From NCBI GenBank assembly GCA_037957365.1, contig JARHVA010002374.1, positions 1,052,501 to 1,116,500 of the forward strand: a stretch of DNA of 64,000 nucleotides, given 5' to 3'. This DNA comes from Torreya grandis. Lineage: Eukaryota > Streptophyta > Pinopsida > Cupressales > Taxaceae. The notes below the pieces were generated by a model. The model did no database searches and was not told the DNA's origin. It worked only from the letters and a program-made list of their open reading frames with translations. Positions 24,561-36,216 of this stretch are shown piece by piece; position 1 is the first letter of the stretch, and every line of letters starts with the position of its first letter. The translations under genes and the position numbers were made by a program.

Positions 24561-27509
24561 GTTTGTGCCCCTATTGTTTTTATGGTGGTATGTGCCTCTA
24601 TTGCATGTATTTTTTAGGGATGTATACCCTATGATACATGACTTTGTTTTGGTTCACTCCTTGATTCAAGTAAGTGAACAACTAATTCCTTTGAATCTGT
24701 TGCCTTGAATCATACATGTTATGTTAATTTTGAGGAGTCTGTGGTATATTTTCCAAAGTATGTGTTGGTTGAGATGAAATACCCAAATTGTTTTGTTATA
24801 TTTCTTCAATGCATACTAAGTGTTTTGGTCTTTATTTTTGTAAAGGAACAAGATGTTCTTATTGATTGAACAATGTATGCTCTGTGTCTAGCAAAGCATG
24901 TTGTAGAACCTCTTGGGACTTAGGTTGTTTAATTAAGACATCTTGATCCATCATTGTTATGTTCTCAACTAGAGTTTGCATTGGTTCAACCACATTCCCT
25001 TGTTCCTTGGAAGTGTCAATATAGATTGACATAGAAACTAAAGAGTCTATAAAGTCTGAGATAAGTTGGTTTGCATATCATTGACTTATATTTTTTATCT
25101 TGGTGATAAGATATTGATCAGAAGGTTTTAACTCTATAAATATTTCCTTACCTTTTATAAAATAATGTATGTTTGATTTAGCAATGGTCATGAAGGATTA
25201 TTATATTTGTTGCTTTCCTTATCTAACCAAAGTATATATTCATTCCATAGGAAAGTTTGGGGGTAGCCTAGCACTAGATTCAATCAACCTTAGGAGTGAT
25301 TCATCCTTGTCCTCTTGGGCTTGATATTCCAAAAATTCTTCCTCATATCTTACACTTGTGGTAATGTCTTTAAAGACCAAAAAATTGTCTTGAGCATCAA
25401 AAAAAATCCTCCTCCTCATATCTAGGCCCATAGGAGACCCCACTATGAGTGTACCTTTCAGTCATGTCTAGAAGATTTGTTCTTTATGTTTGACAAGATT
25501 TAGAAAATGTTTAAACAAGGTATATATTTTTATCTTCTCTAAATAAATTAAAAGGCACCAAAGAGACTATAATAAAAAGGAGGTGGCATAGTACCACACA
25601 ATTAGAAGAATATGTTCATGAAAATACTCAACCTAGGGTAGGGTTGAGATTATATGAATTAGAAGAGGGTATGATAACTTGAAAACCTAATTGTAAACTA
25701 GTACACCAAACATAGGTTTAGAGATATGTCAATACCCTAAAATCTAGTTCAAATTCAATGAGTACTACTAGAAAATTAGAAGAAATCCCTTCAGATTAGG
25801 AAGGTGATAATGCAAACCAAGAAACTCAAGATGTGAAAACATGCAATAATTCCTAAGTCTAAAACTAAGACCAAACGAGAAACAAAATGCCACAACATGG
25901 TAATATGAAGTAGAAAAAAATATGTTTTAGAACTTAGAGTGTGAGTGATACAAAAGATGACCTAATTTCAAAATGATCAAATGATGATGATGAGTCTATA
26001 AATGGTCTTCAGCCCAAATGGGAAATTGAACTAAATTTAACTCAAGTCAAGTGCAAATGGAAAAATTGATTAACACATTAACCTAGAACTTAGAAAGGTA
26101 TAATTTTGAATTTTAATTATAAATGAACTTAAAGATTTTTGGAAAGTGGTTTAGACTCAAATGGGCAACATAACTGCATTATTTAGATAATACAAACACA
26201 ATGTTTAAGATGAGATTTTGAACAAGGAAAAGATGATTTGGATTTGACCAGCATAATGCCTATTTGTTCAAGAAAAGGTGGACAACAAATGTGTTTTGTT
26301 ATGATGTGTTGTTTACACACAAGTTTTAGACTCAAATCAAGACCAAGTACGTAAAGACTAAAAAGGCCAAATACAACTAATTAAATCATCCTAAGCCTTA
26401 AACTGACAAGGTTGCTTCATATTATTGAAATCCATATATATACGTGCTCTTAGGAGGATTTTAATTATTAATCTAAAAATAAAAGAGCATGAGTTGGTAG
26501 GGTATTTTAAATGCCCCTTCTCCCAAAAGATTGTTAAGTGACATGGACCTTCATGTTATTCACCATGCATCAACAATACTTTTTGGTAGGTGGGGTTATC
26601 TAGAACTTATAATTTACAATCATCTAGATGGTCCCAAGTGTGGCTAAAACTAGAGATGCAACACATCAATTTAATCCATGTCAATTGGCTTGTTTTGAAA
26701 AGGTCTTATCCTTTTCACAAACACTACATCTATAAATTACCTAGTATAGTGTGATGTCTTGATCGATCGTATGTTTTGAGCTAGATTTCCACGAAAAAAG
26801 TTTTCTTAACCACTTAAGCAAAATTCCCAATGGGTCACCCTCAATTTGTATACCCCCTATGGAGAGGGGTTGAAGACAATTTTGGGAGATGAAATCTTGA
26901 GTCAAATATTCCCTAAAAAAATTATGAAGAGGATATGAACTCCCCTCCACAAGCCAAATTGCATAAAATAAATGATCTAAGTGAAAAGGCTTTAGAGGTT
27001 GTTTTTAGATCACCCAAACCATAAGTTTTTGGGGAGAGACTATCTAAATTAATTTTCACGCTTTGGAAAAAGACATAATCACAATGAAAAGGGAATTTTG
27101 GTCACCCAAGTTCCTTATAGGGGATGGGGGGAGAGAATACATGCACTCTTTATTTTGCTCAAACAATCTAACAAGCAATATATGATTTACATAAAACAAC
27201 ACTTCAAAATTTTTGAAATTTAGGTAAGTGTAATTTTTAATCACCAAATTGAAATGTTAACTAAAATTCTTGGCCCCTTGGCCTTAGTTTTCAAAAAAAA
27301 TGATTTTTTTTAAAAAAACATTCAAATAAACCATCTAAGTTCCTTTTAAACACTAAAGGGAAGGTTCCAGACCTAAATCATGATCAAATTGATCACTTTT
27401 CCACACGAGTCCTAAAAAAAAAGCTAGAGAGTTTCCTTTAGCTTTGAAACATAATCAATAATGAAACAAGAAAGTTTGAAATTCTTGCTCTTGGGTTCTC
27501 TATTTTTTA
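24561..27509 (-). other. gag N-terminus and leader of element D
   Basis: Apart from the open frame at 25,240-25,443 (67 codons, acidic, no known domain) and a frame at 26,741-26,950 (69 codons, not recognised), nothing convincing was found. The stretch lies between the primer-site end of the element and the gag core, so it should be leader RNA plus the gag N-terminus. Confidence 0.4.
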
Positions 27510-27880
27510 CACATAGAGATTGACGTCGATCAATACTGACTAATTCCAATTACAATAAGACCAATGTTGGTCATAAACATAATTGATGTTGATAAAAATG
27601 ATTGATAATGGTCACCTGTGAACCCTTAGGAAAAAATGATTTTGATAAAAATACTTTTTTAACCCAAGTTAAGATAAAATCTCTAAAATAAACTTATAGA
27701 TCAAGTAAATAATGTTTAGACTAGAGACTTATAAACCCAAATTAACAACTATAAATTTTAATAAAGCTCTAAAAGTATAATTTTTTAATGTGTTTTTCCC
27801 TATAGCCTAACTGATGTCGGTTAGCCTTGACCGATGCCAATCACCTAGAACTGATGTTGGTCATTGTGTGAGCTGTGTAT
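27510..27880 (-). repeat. GACCAATGTTGGTC-like inverted-word array (element D leader)
   Basis: Near-palindromic words occur at least six times: GACGTCGATCAA, GACCAATGTTGGTC, AATTGATGTTGAT, AACTGATGTCGGTTAG, GACCGATGCCAATC and AACTGATGTTGGTC. The array begins about 135 bases inside the 5' LTR of the element. Each word can fold back on itself, and neighbouring words can pair with each other. Confidence 0.55.
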
Positions 27881-28014
27881 CAACAAAAAATGTCAAAAAC
27901 ATGGGAAAATGAAGCTAAAAATTGATGTTAAAGGACTTTTAAATACTTTTAAGGAAATCTAAGATTTTTTAAGTGTCTCCCTTGCTTGAATGGGTTGCAT
28001 AGTCTTATCGGGTA

Positions 28015-28566
28015 TGCCAATATGTAGATATGGATTATAAAGATGGTTAAATCAAGCATTAGTCATGAAATCCAAGAAAAATGCATAAAAAAACTAACAA
28101 TATAGGCCAACCTATTCAACGGGGTTTGAAAATGATAATTGAGAGTAAATTAAAGAAAGTAAACACAAATTACCTTCCCATGAGCATCCCATCACACAAA
28201 TGTAGCTCAAAACATGAATTTCCCCTTGATTTGGTTCTCAAGTCTTCAACAATGGTGCAGGATCAAGATCCTCCACCATATCAAGAACACCAACTAAACT
28301 AGTCTCATTATATGAATATAAATGGTTACACCTATCAATGAAGTTATCCTATTGTAAATAAATCATTATCAAACTACACTCAAATTACTTATAGAGAGAA
28401 TCTTGTATTATAAGTTTACACAAATGAGCTTAATCAAAGTGGTCTTGACCCTTCTATTTATAGATTTTCCAAATTGATCAGGATCAACCATGACTATCCA
28501 TATTGAGATCAAGATGTGTCGCCATGAATTAATCCAATTATGTAAATAATATCCATAAATATCTAT
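28015..28566 (-). repeat. 5' LTR of element D, inner part
   Basis: It aligns with 13,206-13,757 over its whole length, starting TGCCAATATG against TGGTATAATA and ending with AATATCCATAAATATC. It stops where element C is inserted at 28,567. The outer part of this LTR continues at about 36,098 after element C. Confidence 0.85.
28455..28462 (-). promoter_or_regulatory. TATA box in the 5' LTR of element D
   Basis: The minus strand reads GAAAATCTATAAATAGAAGG, identical to the block in the other LTR. This copy would drive the element's own transcript. Element C now separates it from the outer part of the LTR. Confidence 0.55.
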
Positions 28567-28879
28567 TGAGGTCAACATACCCTCATTTTTGAAATAACAG
28601 GGACCCTTGTGTCAAATTGTGTAAATTTGTATCTTAAAATTGAAGCATCTAAACATCGAAGTCTTTAACAAAATTTGAAGATCATCCACTTTATTAAGGA
28701 ACATGCTTGTGTGATTTAATCCCCTTATTTCAGACTAACCCTGCTAATATGGTTACATGAGTCATTTTGTAGGTTCCATGAAGGATTTAGGGTTCTGTGT
28801 TTAAAAACCACGGGTGGTCTTTGATTCAAATTCAAATATTGGAGGGATCCAAGTTGGTGGGAACCAATTTAAAAGAAGC

Positions 28880-28887
28880 TATAAATA
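28880..28887 (+). promoter_or_regulatory. TATA box in the left LTR of element C
   Basis: GCTATAAATAATGGG here and AGATATAAACAAGGGG at 35,115 lie at the same place in the two LTRs. The position, about 310 bases from the LTR start, suits a short U3 region. A second TATAAATAG near 29,420 is not kept in the partner. Confidence 0.4.
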
Positions 28888-29159
28888 ATGGGTTTGTATG
28901 GGTTCAAGTCATGTTTTCATAACAAAACTTGAGGTCTTATTTATTTCTTTACCCTTTCTTTTTCCTAAGTTCCTTGGGTCTAATCTAGCATGGTTCCATG
29001 AGGTCCCTTTTTACATTACCTAACTTAGCCTAGGTCATTAATACTAAGGCCTTGATAGTCATCTCAACCTTAGCCTTAATACCTTATGCTAACTACTTTT
29101 TTTTATGTCCTTGAGTCTAATAATTATCTCCCTTGCTCTTTACAAGATCCTATGATCGA

Positions 29160-29810
29160 TGCTTGCTCGATGGATTTGATCGAATGAAACATCCTATCTG
29201 AAAGAATTTGGATTAAACAAAGTGCACCATGATAGATCAATGACAATCACTTGCCTATTGGATTTGATCTAATGACACGAGGCATGGGAGGAAAAGTCTA
29301 AAGGAGCATAAGGCCTCAAGTACTAAATGCATGACAACTTAATGATCAAAAGGAAGAAATAAAGGGGCCTACCTAATAAAGGCATCTAATTAATGATTAG
29401 ACCCCCCTCAGATGGATCTATAAATAGTGTTCACTCACTAGATTAGATCCAATGGCGTGAAGCCTAGGTGGACTTTTCAAAGGCATCCCAGGCTCTTGAG
29501 AATGATGCATGCCACATTTCTTTTTGAGTTGTGACTAGCCAAGAAATCAATGTTAATCGTTCACTCACTAGATTTGATCTAATGGCATGAAATACCCAAT
29601 AAAATTTCAAATATCTGTAATCTTGACACATGGTCAGTGCTCGACCAAGCTGACAACTGACAAGAGATATGTAGTACAAGAAAAATCTGTGAGGATGCCA
29701 AGTGTCATGATTGCAAGCCTAGAGATCACTGAACCAATAAAAGCTAAAGACTTGGATTTAGATTGATGGATTATGCTTTCTCACTAGATTTGATCCAATA
29801 GTGAAAAATA
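29160..29810 (+). repeat. recurring TCACTAGATTTGATCYAATG motif in the left LTR of element C
   Basis: Variants occur near 29,172 (GATGGATTTGATCGAATGA), 29,255 (CTATTGGATTTGATCTAATG), 29,437 (CACTAGATTAGATCCAATGG), 29,567 (CACTAGATTTGATCTAATGG) and 29,780 (CACTAGATTTGATCCAATAG). The right LTR has matching copies near 35,490, 35,670, 35,800 and 36,015. Spacing is irregular. It may be a regulatory motif or an old repeat unit. Confidence 0.6.
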
Positions 29811-29850
29811 ATTGAAATCCTATAAAATCTAATAGCTAGTATCCAAATGA

Positions 29851-31845
29851 CACATGAAAATTGCCTTTAAAAGCCTAGAATGGTACTAGATGGACTCCAC
29901 ATAAGCATAAAAGGACATTTAGGGTGAGATGATAGAAGAATATTAGACATGATATTCAATGTAGGGGAAAATATCAATTAAGACAAAATCATTAAGGAAA
30001 CTTTGGCTAGGAATGAAAAATATTTTGATGACCTGGCTGATCAAGAAGAGGAGCGTATCACAAGGCCTACCATAAACTTAGGCCTAGTGGATAAACAACA
30101 TGAAAGAGCTATGAGTATCATTAAATATTAAAGGGCCCCACCTCCAACATTATAATTATAGCTTACCTAAGAGTTATCATATAATTTTGTAAAGGCACAC
30201 ACTAGTTTTTTAGTGTGATTGCCTCTAGCTCAGCATGACTGTAAAAGATAGGTGTATTATAGTTTGTTACAAAGATAATTGTCTTTATCTTTCTACACCT
30301 GTATTTTTAGACTAACTGGTATACTACCTATATTTTCTATAAAGGTAGGTATTATCATTTTTAAGAAGGAGGGGGGAGTTTTAGAGCCAAAATTACTTTG
30401 TAAAATTTAAGTAAGCAATATAAGCAAGTTCTGCAAAGATTGTTCAATATTTGTCTGTGTGTTTACTATCATGGTTTCTCTCTCATTTGTTTATTCTGAT
30501 TTATAGATTTGAATAGTTCTTATGGATTCTTGGTGTGTACCTTTAATTTCAAATATGTTAACTTGTGTCAATGCTAGGTTGACTGAAAGTCTTTAATTTC
30601 ATTTTATTTTCTTTGCCCTTCTTGCATCTGGGCCAATGTTATTTTCTTGCAGGGGTATAATCTTTAAAGTGAAACTAATTCTTATTTGCATTATTTCTAC
30701 CTTCCTTAGAAGTTTCCCTGATAGGGGATAAGCTATCTCACTTTACATGTTGGTTTTAAGTGCATGCTTGGATAAAATCTGTTCTTTGTCATGATGTTTG
30801 GAATAAAGATCAGTAATATTTCTTTTTGCCCCACCCTTCCTTTAGCTCTTTTTGATCTGGATCTCCTTAGTTCAGCTTTTCATTGTAAATATCCATTCTA
30901 AATTAATTCTTAATTTAGTTCTTGATCATAATTTACTTTTCTTTGCATAATTATTGCACACTTTTTATAGATATGTTGTTTGGCCATGGTGGCTCCCAAC
31001 CACCAAACAATATAAATATTGTGAAATAGTCACTTGTTCTACCTTTATTCTACCAATATATAAAAAGATTATCACAACTTGTAACTCATGTAATGAATTC
31101 TCTAGATTCTAAAATGATAATTGTTTCTAAACACTCTAGGCACTTGTGGTACACATTTAGGCATCAATAGGAGAAGCTTCACTAGTGCTAGAAAGAGTCC
31201 CTTCAACAAATCTTTGTGAATTTGTAAGATCTTTGCTAGTTTTGGCATATTTTGATCAAAGATCACTCTATTTTTTTTACATATTTGTGTTTCTTTTAGC
31301 ATAATTGTATAAATGTTGGTGATCTTCATGATTTTAGATCAGTCTTTGAGCTTATTTAGACAAAGGTTGACATTCTTTGAATACATATGCTTAGTTTTGG
31401 TAAAGATAGCTTTAGATCTGTGAATATATAGTATTTGAGGTTAGAATAGCTTATTCTAATCAAGGATTGGTATATCTTTGAAAAATCTAAATTCATTTGA
31501 ACTTAGGATTATAAAATTTAACCATATTTTTGCATAATTAGACACATCTTTTAGCTAGCTTAGTTAAAAGTTGATGCCCTTTGTTGTTATTTATATATAT
31601 CTTTACAAAATTAGCTTAATGTGCATATTTAATTATTATTCTTTATAAAGGTTGATTTGACACATCATATTTCAAATAGGATTTAAAGTCATAAGTTGGA
31701 ATTACCCAAGGCAAGGCTTAGGTGAGAAAAATTTCCAAAGTCTCAAATGCTTCCTCAGTTCAAGTTACTCATGTGTTCAAAGTATGACTTGGCTAAGTAG
31801 TTTTTCAATAAACATGGTAGGTATAGTACATGATCTTCCCTAAAA
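29851..31845 (+). other. leader of element C, no gene
   Basis: No coding signal was found in this 2 kb. A TATA-like TCTATAAAGGTAGG near 30,340 and a G-run (GGAGGGGGGAG near 30,369) stand out; the run resembles a polypurine stretch but lies at the wrong end of the element. No clear primer binding site was identified. Confidence 0.4.
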
Positions 31846-31849
31846 TCCC

Positions 31850-32454
31850 AAAATATATTGCCTTCTTTTAGTTTTGATAATGTTGTCTCTATTGAAGAGC
31901 ATGTTATATGTTTCAAAGCTGCTCTAAGATTACTAAATGTGATTCATGAAGATGTGGCCTATAGGTTATTTCCATTTACTTTTTAAAATGTCACCTATGA
32001 ATGGTTTCTTAACCTTCTAGAGGATTACATTACTAGCTAGAATGACTTCAACATCATTTTCATTGATCAATTTGATAAAATTATTAGTCCATGTATTTTG
32101 TATCAGTAGTTTACCATAGTTAAAAATGATGTCAACAAAACCATCAGAGCATTTAACACACGGTTCTAAAAAATATTAAGTAGAATTGTAGCTCCTTATA
32201 GACCCAATGAGGCTTTAGCCTTAGAATTTTATAAGGATGATGTGGATCTCATGACTTATATATTCCTAAAAATATCTTTCCCAGTCATAAACACATTGAT
32301 TAGGGCCTACTTTGAAGTTATGATCATTGATAACCAAATGCAACCTCAGGGTCAGATGGCATATTCCATACCTAGTGTCAATTTGAATTGGCCCATCCAA
32401 AATGACATCCCTAGTATACCTACTTTAACACCAATTCAAAACCATTTTTTTTAG
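31850..32454 (+). pseudogene. gag of element C
   Basis: Frame translation gives IEEHVICFKAALRLLNVIHE, then DVAYRLFPFTF, a stop, then EWFLNLLEDYITS. After further stops come FNTRF and RIVAPYRPNEALALEFYKDD, then TYIFLKISFPVINTLIRAYF. This is the plant Ty3/gypsy gag capsid family, in order: 'EH...F...c......edVa.rLF...l.g.A..Wf..L....I.sw..f...F', then the C-terminal half with 'IP..RP.ea.al.fY..al'. The likely role was packaging RNA of this element and perhaps of partners. At least four stops are TAG or TAA. No zinc knuckle seen. The clearest gene of the element. Confidence 0.75.
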
Positions 32455-32559
32455 TAATGTATGTCTTGGCCAACACCTAGAGTTCTTGAATAGCACTACA
32501 AATGGATTTCATCCATAAAATCATATAACTTGAGTGTCTACATCCAGTAATAATTCTTC

Positions 32560-33784
32560 AATTTGTGAGCCTAAGACACCAAAAAATTCAAATGAATTGA
32601 TATTAGAAATGGTCCAAAAACTAAGCACTAACTTTATTCAATTACAAAAATAAGTAAGAAATACAGTGGAATGCTCTAATGGAAACTATGCTTCTGAAAG
32701 GTTTAATGAGCCTCCAAGTAGGTCTTATGATGACAATAATAATGTATCATTCGAAAACATACAAATAAGTTTTTGTGATACTATTTTGACTGATCATTGT
32801 AATATTTTTGAAACCTCTAAAATTGTGCTTAATCAAGAATTTATTGTACGGACATTTGGCTTTGTAGGAGCATCTCAAGGTTTCATATAGGCCTTTGATT
32901 TTTCATCTACAGATGAAGAAGAAGAGTTGATGGAAATGGGTATGGATCAAATACAAGATGATATTTTTTTAGAAGGTATCAAGGGAGGCAGCCCACATAG
33001 GTTTATTTCTAAAATAGAGATTAGTCCTAAAGAAGATGATCATTGGCAGTAGTCATACCATGATTTCTTGAATAAAATCAAAGAGCTAGAGAGGTTAGAT
33101 GAAGGGATATAACAACACATGAATGCTTCATCTAAGGATTTCATCAATTATCTAGAGTTTCCAAAAGGTGGTATTATTTTGGAGGAACCAAACCAATACA
33201 AGTTGAAGCTTAATTGGATGGAAGAGATGCCCCTCTTCACCAAAGATGAAGATGAAACATATGAATTAGATCAAAAATTATCATGTGACTTTATCAAGAG
33301 GTCAGCAATATGGGACCAGCATGATTCTCATGATGAGATTCTAGATGAACATTATTTGGTTGATCAAGATGAATAATCCTTTTGGGATGAATTAGAATAT
33401 TTTTGTGTAAAGATTGGTAGTCCACTTCCACCTCAAAAATAACCTAATGAAGACATCAGTCTAAGGATACAAGTTGAGCTACCATTATTGAGTAAAGATG
33501 ATATCATCCAATATCTATCTATGGATGAAGTAGAACTAGCACTCTTGATACAAAGTAGAAGGATTTGGGAGGAAGAGGATTGGATTTTAGACTCATAACT
33601 TCGATCCATGTACTTAAGGATGCATATAAGAGCCCAAGTCATACCATCTAGAAGACCTATGCATCTAAATGCCCCTATCGACATGAAGAATCCATCAAAA
33701 AACACTTAGAGTTTAAGGTTATATAGTAGACCAAGAAATTTTCCATTTGATCCTAGAGGTAAGTGTTTTATGAAGTTAGTATAA
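32560..33784 (+). pseudogene. second, acidic reading frame of element C, function unknown
   Basis: A single frame stays nearly open for about 400 codons downstream of gag, in another phase, broken by stops at about 32,888, 33,050, 33,110, 33,374, 33,440, 33,597 and 33,709. The protein would be very acidic (FSSTDEEEELMEMGMDQIQD; FTKDEDETYELDQKLSCDFI) with repeated 'WDE' and 'WE' segments. I recognise no domain. It is not protease or RT, since neither a D-S/T-G loop nor an RT block is present. It could be an unusual gag C-terminal extension or an accessory protein. A frame of this length with biased composition is unlikely by chance in this AT-rich DNA. Confidence 0.55.
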
Positions 33785-34800
33785 GGCTTATACTATTTTT
33801 TATTTGTTCTTTCTTGTTTTTTCCTTCCTGTCCCTTGTTTGTATATAACACCTGTAAATATATATATTTTATTTTTGTACCTTGTTCCTTGCTTCTAAAT
33901 TAAGTTCATTTGGACAACCCTTAGCTCAAAATTCATTTAGGTTGCTCAAAAGCTTCACAGTTCAAAAATTAAGGTATGACTTGTCAATATTGGTTGATCA
34001 TGGGTTGTTGGAATGTGAGATTGATGTTGTAGTTTAGAGAAACTAGTAAAGAATAGTGGATAAGTTAATTATTCCTTGAGATTTTAAACCTTGTTCTAAT
34101 CTAATCTTGGTTTTAAGAAGGATTGCACATGTAGGAAGAATGTTAAACTACTAAAACATAGTCTTGCTTGCACTTAAAAAATATTAATTGTCTGGGACAA
34201 AGTTTATATCCAAGGATGATTGTCTAAAAATCAAACACTTGACCAAATCCCTAAACCTAGATAATCTAGTTTCTAACCTTTGCTAGAAAGTCAAAAAATG
34301 ATCTAAAAAATACAAAAATAAGAGCTTATTTCAAAATCAAAAGATTTCCAAGAAAAGGTGATTTTGGTAATCTCCATCGAGGCTATAAACACCTAGCTAG
34401 CAATAGAGCAAGGTCATGAGCAGAGCTAAAGGCATCTCTATCAAGGCTATGGATGTCTGGCTAGTAGTAGAGCAATGCCTAAGCCTTTCCTAAGCTAAGG
34501 CATGGCTCTTAATGAATATTCAAACATGCTAAAAGTTAGTGTTAATGATTAAAGCCTTAAACCTAGAAGTTGTTTTCTAAATCATTTGGAAATCAGTAAG
34601 TGGAATTAAATCACACACACATCATAACTGAGTTTTGATGTTTGATCCTAATTTTGTATATGAAATATATTTTTCCTAACCATGAACTGATCTTAATGAT
34701 GGTGCTTGATCAATTGGAATAAGTAACTTAATTATTAGTCTGAACCAAAGTCTTTGAATTCTAACATATTACTATGTTTCCCTTGGAAGTCATCATTATT
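33785..34800 (+). other. 3' untranslated region of element C
   Basis: No gene seen. A two-copy tandem repeat of about 64 bp starts near 34,373 (CATCGAGGCTAT and ATCAAGGCTAT, each followed by AGCTAG/GGCTAG, CAATAGAGCAA/AGTAGAGCAA and an AAGGCA block). Confidence 0.5.
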
Positions 34801-36083
34801 TGAGGTCAACATACCCCTATTTTTGAAATAATAGGGACCCTTGTGTAAAAATTGTGTAAATTTGTATCTTAAAATTGAAGCATCTAAACATCGAAGTATT
34901 TAACATAATTTAAAGATCATCCACTTTATTAAGGAACATGCTTGTGTGATTTAATCCTCATGTTTTAGACTAACCCTATTAATAAGGTTATGTGAGTCAT
35001 TTTACAAGTTCCATGAAGGATTTAGGGTTCTATGTTTAAAAACCCTAGGTGGCCCTTGATTTAAATTCAAATATTAGAGGGATCCAAGTTGGTAGGGAAA
35101 AATTTAAAACAAGATATAAACAAGGGGTTTTTGTGGGTTCAAGTCATGTTTTCATAACACAACTCAAATTCTTTATTTCTTTCCCCTTTCTTTTTCCTAA
35201 GTTCCTTGGGTCTAATTTAGCATTGTTCCACGAAGTCCATTTTTACATTACCTAACTTATCCTAGGTCATTAATAATAAGGCCTTGATAATCATCTTGAC
35301 CTTAGCCTTAATACCATATGCTAAGTGATTTTATTTTTGTCCTTGGGTCTAATAATTATCTCCCTTACTCTTTTCAAGATCCTATGATTGACACTTACTC
35401 GATGAATTTTATCAGACAGAGCATCCTAGCCAAAAGGATTTAGCTTAAACAATGTGCACCATGATAAATCAATAGAAATCTCTCACTCATTAGATTTGAT
35501 ATAATAGCACAAGGCACAGGAGGAAAATTCAAAAGGATCATAAGGCTTTAAGCACTAGATGCATGGTGGCTTAATGATAAAAAAGAAGAAATAAAGGGGG
35601 CCATCTAATAAAGGCATCCAATTAATGACCAAACCTCCCCCCACATGGATTAATGGATATTAATTTCTCACTAAATTTGATCCAACAACATAAGGCCTAG
35701 GTGGACTTTTCAAAGGCATCCCAAGCTCCTCAGAATGAAGTGTGCCACATTTTGATTTGATCCATGATTGGCCATGTAATTGATGGAAATCGCTCACTTG
35801 TTGGATTTGATCTAATGACATGAAAGGCCCAGTGACTTTTCAAAGCTTCATGACCTCAAAACATGGCTAGTGCTCACCCAAGGTGACAACTGACAAGAGA
35901 TATGTAGCATGGGAAAAATCTGTGAGGGTGCCAAGTGTCACGACTACAAGTTTAGAGACTACTGAACCAATAAAAGTTGAGGAATTGGATATAGATCGAT
36001 GAATCACACTTGCTCATTGGATTTAATCTAATGACATGAAATAAAAGAAATATTTTAAAAACCAATGGATAGTATCTGAATGT
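34801..36083 (+). repeat. right LTR of element C, 3' end deleted
   Basis: It aligns with 28,567 to about 29,850, with roughly one mismatch in ten by eye and several small indels. After about 36,083 the match stops, and by about 36,098 the sequence is again the outer part of the LTR of element D. About 525 bases of D's LTR (the counterpart of 13,760-14,285) and the end of this LTR are missing at the junction. Confidence 0.8.
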
Positions 36084-36097
36084 CAATTTCACAAATA

Positions 36098-36216
36098 GTA
36101 CTTGTATATGGCAAATTAGTGCATTTAAGTGATTTTGGCCTAATTTATGAATTTTCACAAATTTTGAGTAAGATTGACAATTTCAACATAATGGTGTTAG
36201 GAATTGGATGTCTACA
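36098..36216 (-). repeat. 5' LTR of element D, outer end
   Basis: It matches 14,288-14,415, including CATTTAAGTGATTTTGGCCT and GGTGTTAGGAATTGGATGTC. On the minus strand it begins TGTAGACATCC, the true start of element D. The gag of element A resumes immediately to the right. Confidence 0.85.

Larger units (their letters stand above)
28567..29850 (+). repeat. left LTR of element C
   Basis: It matches 34,801 to about 36,083, from TGAGGTCAACATACC to TAGTATCCAAATG (TAGTATCTGAATG in the partner). Blocks such as CATTACCTAACTTAGCCTAGG and GACAAGAGATATGTAG (the first cut at 20 here: CATTACCTAACTTA) are shared. The true right end may lie further downstream, because the partner copy is truncated. The bases just before the left end are TCTAT. 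Confidence 0.8.
28567..36090 (+). mobile_element. element C: non-autonomous LTR element with gag but no pol
   Basis: Two direct repeats, 28,567 to about 29,850 and 34,801 to about 36,083, both start TGAGGTCAACATACC and stay alignable for about 1.28 kb. Between them, on the plus strand, are a gag frame and a second, acidic frame. No protease, RT, RNase H or integrase motif was found. Gag-only elements are known in plants as TR-GAG elements, which depend on enzymes made by other elements. It was inserted into the 5' LTR of element D. Its right end was lost in a deletion that also removed part of the LTR of D. Confidence 0.75.
13206..36216 (-). mobile_element. element D: large Tat-type Ty3/gypsy element, with element C nested in its 5' LTR
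   Basis: LTRs lie at 13,206-14,415 and at 28,015-28,566 plus about 36,098-36,216. Between them, on the minus strand, lie gag, protease, RT, RNase H, aRNH and integrase in that order. The minus-strand element starts TGTAGACATCC and its LTR ends in CA. The internal region is about 13.6 kb, in the size range of Tat/Ogre-type elements. The two LTRs differ at roughly one base in ten over 420 aligned bases, counted by eye. It sits inside the gag of element A. No clear 5 bp target duplication is visible (TATAA on the left, TAATT on the right). Confidence 0.85.

Noticed and set aside
27990..28014. Primer binding site of element D
   Set aside because: The minus-strand sequence next to the 5' LTR (starting ACCCGATAAGACTATGCAAC) does not clearly resemble any site type that I know.
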